Assembly: GCA_964017065.1 (NCBI GenBank)
Contig: OZ024785.1
Span: forward strand, 2,437,142 to 2,501,141
Length of the DNA stretch: 64,000 nucleotides
DNA from: Haliclona indistincta
Lineage: Eukaryota; Porifera; Demospongiae; Haplosclerida; Chalinidae
Direction: 5' to 3'
Part shown: positions 56,622 to 64,000 of the stretch, piece after piece
Numbering within the stretch: the stretch's first letter is position 1
Layout: each line of letters starts with the position of its first letter
Made by a program: the position numbers and the translations under genes
Notes under the pieces: model-generated
Told to the model about the DNA's origin: nothing
What the model saw: only the letters and a program-made list of their open reading frames with translations
The model's database searches: none

Positions 56622-58393
56622 TTAGTTGATGGTGATGTAGTGTGGTTTGCCGGATGGTGGAGAAGGGGTAAATGGTGTATGGCCTAGCTTCTGCTCTGTT
56701 GGGAGATGGTTAGGGAGATGGTGATGTGACATGGCGTACCTTGCCGCGGAGGAGTTGGTGGAGGATTATCGGGTAGAGGAGTGATCGGCTGAATGATTTT
56801 AACCTGGTCATACAATGCTCCTTCGTATAATGGATTCTCTTCTAACGTATCAGGTATCTTTGAGACTGAAGCAATATAGTCTTCTTTGTGCTTATCTTAT
56901 CTTTCGTGTAATTACCTTTTTTCTTTCGTTTTGTGATGAAACAGGCTGTTATTATCACTATGGTGACGCAGAATGTTAGCGGGATGAGAATCCCAATACT
57001 GATTAGTTCAACAAATTCCGACGTTGCTGCGCTCACTACAAAGGCGTGTAAGTTTTAGTCCTACTAGATGGAACTGCTTACTGGAAGGGGTGACAGTTGG
57101 CAGCTGGTTCATGGATGAAGCTGTACCAAGCAGCCATCTTGATTCTGTTGCTGTGAGTGTGACGGCAGTGCTGGACACCACTGGACCTACTCAAAAAAAT
57201 GATAGCAATATCAAAAATTTTTATTATAAATTATCGATTTTGTTTACCTTCAAGTGAGGCGTTTATTGATATTGTCTGACCAGCAATGTTTGTGATAGTG
57301 ATGGTAATACAGTATGGCGGCTCTATATGACTGCTGTTGAGCTGTTCATTGCTGATGGTTATATTGTTAGGAGTGGTCCCATTGTCTGACAGACTGTAGC
57401 CGTTATTGCCGCTTATTGTGTATTCGTAGGACAGCTGGTCGTCATAGTAACACACCTCTGGTAGATTCTGTTGGTATTAACACAATGTGTTTTGCTTAGC
57501 GTGTGTATCGATAGCTCACTGTGATTAAGATTCTTAGTCCTTCGGTGATCATCTCAACATGTAACGATGAATTAGTGTCTAGAGAAAGAGCTACAAGGAT
57601 TGTCAGAAGCTGTTATCATGTGTTAGTGCACCTTTAGGGAATCCACTAGTAGTGTTTGTACTGGGTCCAGTACTACCCACATCAGTCTCAGCCTCCACTG
57701 TGAACACCAGCTCATCACACTGACCTCCTCCTCCTCTCAGCACTAACTGCTCACCACATGTTGTCCACTGAGTGATCTGGTTTGATGTGAGGTTGAGCAT
57801 GGTCACAGTGTAGTTGATGATAGGGAATGGCCATGGAGCAGTCCAGGTGAGATTGAGGGCAGTCAGGTTAGTCACTGTCACTGAGGGAGCTACAGGAGGG
57901 TCTGGTGGACCTGGAGTAGCAATGGTGATAGTGTCAGCAGTGCTTGGTTGGCTCAGTTCACCTGTTACTACTATTAGTTGAGCTGTGTGTGTCATTTCAT
58001 GGCAGTCACTGTTTTGAAAGACACAATGGATCATAGTGTCATTGTTTCCTATACTTGCTAGTACAGTAACCCTCCATTCACTGGCTCCATTGCACCCAGC
58101 ACTGCTACCAGATATATACTGCCATGTTATACCACGATTAGTGAAGTGCGTTATCACACTGTTATCAGCCACTGTATGGTCAATGTTCAATATACTGCTC
58201 CCGTTTCCACGACATATGAAGGTAACATTCTCCCCAACAAGAGACACTTTGGATTGTGGCTGGATCAAGACTAGGAGAAGCTGACCACTTCATTAGCTAA
58301 TCTGTGGTTGCGCTTACCTTTAGAACACACTTGATGTAGTACATAAATCAATATGATCGCTGCTGCAAATTGGTGCTGGCTTTTCGTCACCAT
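56622..58393 (-). CDS. R13, Ig-FN3 receptor with NPLYE / YITI tail
   Basis: Nine exons: 58318-58393 signal peptide, 57962-58270 Ig (FICRGNG and IHCVFQN hold the Cys pair), 57632-57910 FN3, 57520-57578 and 57248-57467 second FN3-like domain, 57082-57186 stalk, 56916-57035 membrane helix, 56740-56865 and 56622-56695 tail. The sum is 1368 nt, 455 residues. Membrane helix at about 357-383 is followed by TKRKKKG. The tail has NPLYEGALYDQV, then PPPTPPR, and ends PHYITIN. The FN3 donor is GTGCAC, where R11 has GTACAC. The gene is intact and close to R11. Its Ig domain matches the one now in R3. Confidence 0.88.
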
Positions 58394-58746
58394 AGTTCAA
58401 AATTCCCTGCTGTAAATTACTACGTGACTCCACTGGGAAGTGCTTACTGGCACATTAAGTACCTAGCTGGGCGGCATTGTTGCTGTTCACATATCCTCTA
58501 CAGCACTATTTGCTGTTCAATGTCAACCAACATGCTATAATGCTTTAATTGTTTACTGTCAATGGTGATCTAAAACTGGCAGCATTTGAAAAATCCCATC
58601 ATGTTTTGCATCAATATCTGTAGTAGAACACTTAATACAAGGTAGAATACAAGACATCAACAAGCTCTACATGTTTTATAAATATTTGGAATATCACATC
58701 ACATCATAATAGAGTCATTGTGTGAGCAGGCTCCGTCCTTCCCGAA
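58394..58746. other. Spacer between R13 and R14
   Basis: No gene is seen. It matches the spacer upstream of R11 before the transposon insertion and thus serves as the empty-site reference. Confidence 0.6.
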
Positions 58747-60834
58747 TCAAGTGTCTTTTTCTTTCGGTGCAATAAGGTTCGTTTTAGCAACTGGTGGTTC
58801 GGAGTATCGAGGTGACGACCCAGGTGGAAGCGAGGCAGAGGACATGGTAATGTACTCGTCTTGATCAAAGTTTCCTGGGAATGGTAGACCAGCTGCTTTC
58901 TCTCTCGGTGGCGGTATGGATGGTGGCAGGAGTGGTTCTCTAGGACTGCTTGCTGGCGTAGCACTCAACTCTTTCTTCAGAGTGGATATCTCTGGAATAA
59001 TATCGTAGATAGTACCGTTGTTAGACACATCGTAGATAGGATTCTCTCTCATTGGAGGGATGCTAATCTCCATTGTCATAGTGTTTGTATAAGATGACTT
59101 GATGCCTTTAGAAGTGACAAAGAAGCGTTGTATCAGGAACTTTTATGTGCTCATACCTGATATACGGTTGCGTTTCTGTGATCGGACATTGATTATGCAT
59201 CCTATCACTGTACATAGTATCACTGCTATGCACAGCAACAGTAGAGAGGCCACTCCTCCAGCAACACCAGCTGCAATGATCTGCTGATTGTTGGTAGCTA
59301 CTGTAGATAACACAAGAATAATAATTTCAAACAGCATTCAGTTTGTCTTACCTTGAGTAGGAATAGGTGTAGTATTGGTTGTGCTGGTTGCTATGGATAC
59401 ACTGGTTGCTATGGATACACTGGTAGTTATGTAATCTGTAATGATAAAATTCCAGAGAGCTAATGCAGTGTCTATGTAAACAAACAGTGACTGCATTGAG
59501 GCTTTAGTGCTGTATACTCAGATATCATGATATTATTAGCATCCACTTGTGATGTCTCAAGTAGACAACAGTGTATATAGCGTAACCTTTGGGTCATTTC
59601 CCACTGAGACTCTAACACAAATACTCACTGATGGTCTTGTTGAAAGTAAATGACATTCCACCATCCGCCATGACCACAGCTGTGATGCAATATGGTCTCA
59701 GCTCTCTCTCCATGTGGTGTTTTCCTAGACTAGTATTGGAGCTGTGGAAAGAACTGTGTGACCGGTTTGCGAACAATGCTTGACAACTGTTAGTGTGGAT
59801 TGTGTACGAGTATTGAAATCGTTGATAAGTACAGACTTCCGGCAAATTCTAGAATTGTAGACTGAATTAGCTGATAAATGAGTGATCATGACCAAGTACC
59901 TTGACTGTCAGTAGTATAGTAGTGTCCACCTCTGATACCATTAGAATAGTGTCTTCAAAACTGACCTCTATAACAGTAATGATGTCAGCTAGTGTATTAA
60001 CATAGTGTACCTTTAGGGAATCCACTAGTAGTGTTTGTACTGGGTCCAGTGCTACCCACATCAGTCTCAGCCTCCACTGTGAACACCAGCTCATCACACT
60101 GACCACTTTCTTGTTCGTTTGTCAGCACATATTGTTCCTCAGTTGCAGTCCACTGAGTGATCTGGTTTGATGTGAGGTTGAGCATGGTCACAGTGTAGTT
60201 GATGACAGGGAATGGCCATGGAGCAGTCCAGGTGAGAGTGAGGGCAGTCAGGTTAGTCACTGTCACTGAGGGAGCTACAGGAGGGCCTGGTGGACCTGTA
60301 AGAAGATTAACACTCAGGGTAGCCATGTTTTACTGGCACTGTGTGTACCTTCGACAATGATTAGCTTTGCTGTCTGAGTTTGAATAAAGCAAGTGCTTCC
60401 TCGGTTGAAGACGCATCTAAGCTCAGTGTTATTGTTGTTTAGTATTGGTAGAATATTCACTACACATGAAGTGATGCTACTATCACACTTAGCACTAGGT
60501 GTGCCTTCTCCTTGACACTCATAAGATATGTTCATGTTGGACACATGCTCTCTTGCGGCATCAGTGTTTATAATAGCTCCATTGACCTTCAGATCAATTC
60601 TACCTTCACCTTCACACATGAATGTGATATTGTTCACTCCTGGTAGAGTAACATGGGTTTGAGGCTGTACCAGAACTAGATCAAGACTGTTATCACACTA
60701 TACAGTATGATGATAACACACTCCCTACACTATTATTGCATTCCAGTGCTTTCCTGTGCGGTGAACTTACTCTCTGCCTTTGCCTGTAGTAGAGCCACTG
60801 CCATCATCACGAGTACAGCTCTCTTCACATCCAT
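58747..60834 (-). CDS. R14, long-tailed Ig-FN3 receptor
   Basis: Eight exons: 60771-60834 signal peptide (MDVKRAVLVMMAVALLQAKA), 60349-60675 Ig, 60011-60295 FN3, 59900-59967 and 59629-59848 second FN3-like domain, 59352-59435 stalk with two SVSIAT-type repeats, 59157-59300 membrane helix, 58747-59105 tail. The sum is 1551 nt, 516 residues. The Ig exon must use the acceptor after gatctag; the earlier cag would give a stop. The Ig is the R1/R2 type although the tail is the R10/R12 type. Tail motifs: NPIYD (about 420), TIYDII, PPPR, DEYITM (YxxM, the classic PI3-kinase SH2 site) and PRYSEP. No lesion is seen. Confidence 0.88.
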
Positions 60835-61369
60835 TTTTACAGCCAGTAACTCAAGACGAACGTCCAGCTCAAAATGCACATTTAGCAAGCATGTTCTGTT
60901 TATAGCTGACCTATAGTTACTGCAACATCATAACATAGATTCCCAGTTATGAACTGTCGCCCATGCAGTATATAGATAGCAACAACAGCTGTTTCCTGTT
61001 GTGAGTTTGTCTTACAGAACTATGTGAGCCGACACGTGCAGGATTCTTCAACTTGAAAACAAATTTTTCATGTGTAAACATTTTTGTTTGTTCTGATCAT
61101 GTGAATGTATATATTAACAACTGTAAACGACACAAACGGAACAGAAAAATGCGTTGATGATCAATTTGTGCATTGGTGGTGAGGATTGAATTTCTGGTAA
61201 AAATAACACAATAAACGAACGATACACAATTTACAAAAAGCACTCAATTTTACACTGTACACATATGTTGTGAGTCTGAATTGTCGATAGTGATCACAAC
61301 TGATAGGCATTTTGATAACTGCTACACACCTGTGCTATATGTTAGCCTGCCAATGGCTACACATTGTTT
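60835..61369. other. Spacer between R14 and R15
   Basis: 535 bp, AT-rich, with no gene, repeat or transposon end that I can recognise. It should contain the R14 promoter and R15 3' end. Confidence 0.5.
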
Positions 61370-63847
61370 TCACAGCGTCGCTAGCCTATCGTAGTCGTCC
61401 GATTCTTCTGTGCGAGTCTGCGAGGGCAAGTCACAGCTGAATTTCCGGTTTTCGAGCTGCGGTTGTGAACCAAGGGTGGGCGGCTCTGTGTAGCGAGGAG
61501 AAGCGGTGGGTGGAGTTGAGGCAGCGTCAGGGCTGGACGCCATTACTATGTACTGTTCACCGTCAGCTTCTGTTGCAGCTGGATTGCTGCCGGGTGTTGT
61601 CGGTGGAATCACGATGCTGACTTGAGCCTCGGTGACGGGGGTCACCACGTTCTCTGTGCTGTCACCGGTGTGTTTGGTCGATATGCTGACATCCATGGTA
61701 GCACGTCTTGGTGGAGGCAGAATAGGAGGTGCTGGACCTGTGAAATCAATAGAATCGAGGCCGGTGAATACTGGAATGAATTCATATATTTCGGTCTCTG
61801 CTCCGTCGTAAATCGGGTTTTTAGCCATTGGAGGAACAAAGGGTTTACTTGATAATGTCCGACGCAAGACTGTATAAGAAAAGTGCAATTGTGATTATTG
61901 TAAGGTGCTTTGAGTGTTTGGTACCTCTGTTCCTCTGTGTGCGACATACACACAGCCACCATGACATGAGGAAGAGGACAGGAAACAGAATAAAAGCCAC
62001 TAGCAGGCCTGGTATGATAGCTATCACAATAAGGGACTCTTCCGTTGGTGGTACTGATAATGGTGAAGGACAAATAAACAGCTTATACAACAAGTGAAGT
62101 CACACACATGCATTGTGTATATACAGATAATGTGTGTACCTTGTGGGTCTGATGATGGTCGAAGTGGATCTATAATGGTAAAATGAAACCAAGATATCAT
62201 CGATACTCTATCATCCATGCCCTAGTGCGGGTATCTCTACTCACCTGATGGTCGTGATGTAGTCCTGCTGCCGATATCTGCAATGAGTAGTACACAGGTC
62301 ATGCTAATCGATATCTAGCTATGGCGTGATAACTCACCTAGAGTAGTTGTGGTAGGGCTTGTTTCTGTATAATACAAGACAAGATAACACCACAATCAAT
62401 ATCAAGCTTGTGCACAAGTACGCATGGATCTGCATTATACAATATTCAAAGGCTATTGGTAACGTTTATACTGATCAAATAATTTTTTCAGCGTATTCTT
62501 TTTGTCTTTACTACACACACGAATTGTTTTCTCTTTGCTGTCTGTGACAAGAAAGAGTTCAAAGGATGTCCCTCTGAGTGGAGTACACTATTTGGTTGTC
62601 TCTACTACTGATACTCGCGACACTTCATTACAAACCCACACACAAGGAAGTGTAATCACTCACCGAATGTAAAATTTGTGATCACCGAATAGCTCTCAAA
62701 GTGTTCGTTCAACATCGTCAAGTTTAACATGTATTTGACGTTGAATTCGATTCCGTCTGAAACAGTCTTGTTTGTTGATGTGGTGATGTTACGCATTAGC
62801 AATCTCTTCTCTTCCCAGTCTCTAATCTCGTACACATATGATATTCTCTGATAATGGCACACATCCGGCGCCTGTGAATACATTAGGTATTGTACACAGA
62901 ATGAGCTTATCAGTGCGTACCTCGAATTGGATACCCAATATAGCGTTTCTGCCCTGCACTGTTTTGTTAAGCTCAATCTTAGGTTCAGTCACATTTGTAT
63001 TAAAAATTGCTGAGCAAATTGAGCGAATATGTTACTTTGTGTTCTAGAAGAAAAATGTGTACTTACATTGAGGGAATCCATTAGTATTGCTGTTTGTACT
63101 GGGTCCAGTGCTACCCACATCAGTCTCAGCCTCCACTGTGAACACCAGCTCATCACACTGACCTCTTTCTTGTTCGTTTGTGAGCACATATCGTTCCTCA
63201 GTTGCAGTCCACTGAGTGATCTGGTTTGATGTGAGGTTGAGCATGGTCACAGTGTAGTTCGAGACAGGGAATGGCCATGGAGCAGTCCAGGTGAGAGTGA
63301 GGGCAGTCAGGTTAAAGGTTTGGACTGTTGGAGCTGCAGGAGGGCCTGGTGGACCTGTGAGATATAAAATTATTTCAATTCTTGTTTGTTTGGTTCTCTA
63401 CTCACCATTCACAACTACAAGAACAGCTTTATTAGAAATGTATTGATCAAAAGTACAGCTGATTCTGGTGTTGTTATTCTGTTCATTGGCTAGCACACTC
63501 AGATCCCATCTTACAGTGGTTCCATCTTCAGGAGGAGTTCGTGTCCAAGTGAAGTTTCTACTTTCATAGCTTTGTATTGCTTGCATATTAGGAAAGCGTA
63601 GCCCCACAACAAGATCATCATTGACATGTAGAGTGGGTCTGCTGTCTCCTCCTGCAGTAGTTCCTTCACATGAGTATTGCACAGTTGTTCCAGGATAGGC
63701 CACACGACCTATTGGCTGCACTAGCACTATAGAATACAAGCAGTATCATGTCATGCAAAGATGGACGAATCTATGCTTACCTTTTGCTTGGCAAACCGAT
63801 GCCACAAGAGCTGCAAACAGCAAAGCTATCGTGAATGAGGAAGACAT
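61370..63847 (-). CDS. R15, long-tailed Ig-FN3 receptor, most divergent member
   Basis: Ten exons: 63781-63847 signal peptide (MSSSFTIALLFAALVASVCQ), 63406-63726 Ig, 63067-63354 FN3, 62921-63009 and 62664-62871 second FN3-like domain, three tiny stalk exons 62338-62364, 62245-62277 and 62140-62169, 61925-62053 membrane helix, 61370-61869 tail. The sum is 1692 nt, 563 residues. The tail (about 166 residues) carries NPIYD, EIYEFIP, PPPRR, EQYIVM (YxxM), PRYTEP and a C-terminal DDYDRLATL, an ITIM-like site. Most of the sequence is far from the paralogues, yet the core of FN3 is nearly identical to theirs. No lesion is seen. Upstream 63848-64000 holds no recognisable feature. Confidence 0.88.
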
Positions 63848-64000
63848 GTTTTCAGCCCTGACTACACTTGTGTGAGTGTGAAAGTGTGCTTGTGGTGTAA
63901 ATGCACTAGTATGTATAGGGAAGTCTGTAATACACTCTGTATACTGACCTTACCTATTGGAGTACTACATAGATGCATATCTTCACCATAGATTGTCTCA

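Noticed and set aside
61642..62073. 143-residue minus-strand frame overlapping the R15 membrane exon
   Set aside because: It runs through an intron in another frame; the spliced R15 model fits phases and motifs.
1..64000. tRNA or rRNA genes
   Set aside because: No cloverleaf-like or conserved rRNA segment was recognised by eye; a covariance search was not possible.

Overview
The window looks like nuclear DNA of an early-branching animal, most likely a sponge. That assignment is inference. It rests on spliced genes with short GT-AG introns (often 50-200 bp), AT-rich spacers full of small transposons, a Crypton-like tyrosine recombinase, a Ty3/Gypsy element, and immunoglobulin (Ig) plus fibronectin III (FN3) receptors with tyrosine-rich tails. 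No unrelated cellular gene was found in 64 kb.

The core content is one tandem array of 15 related genes, all on the minus strand, called R1 to R15 here from left to right. I built each model exon by exon from splice sites. Every complete model gives a coding length divisible by three. The shared plan is signal peptide, one Ig-like domain, a nearly invariant FN3 domain, a second FN3-like domain split over two exons, a Ser/Thr/Pro stalk, one membrane helix and a cytoplasmic tail. Almost all introns are phase 1, so the Ig, FN3, stalk and membrane exons can be swapped without frame loss. R1-R8 (1-40.5 kb) have a short tail ending in a DYEI-type motif (R1's tail lies off the window). R9-R15 (40.7-63.8 kb) have long tails with NPxY-like, IYDxI, PPPR and YIxM/YITI motifs in a fixed order.

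Layout: R1-R3 at 1-9.8 kb, with R2 and R3 a recent 5.26-kb-spaced duplication. A transposon island lies at 9.8-17.4 kb (foldback element, nested inverted-repeat elements, Crypton-like element with a 103-bp hairpin). R4-R5 lie at 18-26 kb, then a 200-N gap, then an apparently identical 10.3-kb copy carrying R6-R7 at 29-36 kb. R8 is at 38.8-40.5 kb and R9 at 40.7-43.4 kb. A two-gene unit (R10/R11-like) repeats at 43.7-60.8 kb, with one member reduced to tail exons. R15 is at 61.4-63.8 kb.

Several members are broken or altered in ways that would change the product. R12 has a stop just before the membrane helix and a full Gypsy element in its tail exon. R9 has a small transposon five to six bases inside a 5' splice site. 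R10 has lost 7 bp at its first splice donor, so only the unspliced first intron keeps the frame. R3 joins an R11/R13-type Ig exon to an R2-type body. R4-R7 lack both canonical Ig cysteines. Together this suggests a rapidly diversifying family of surface recognition receptors, with membrane and possibly secreted forms. A role in self/non-self or microbial recognition is a hypothesis that the sequence alone cannot prove.
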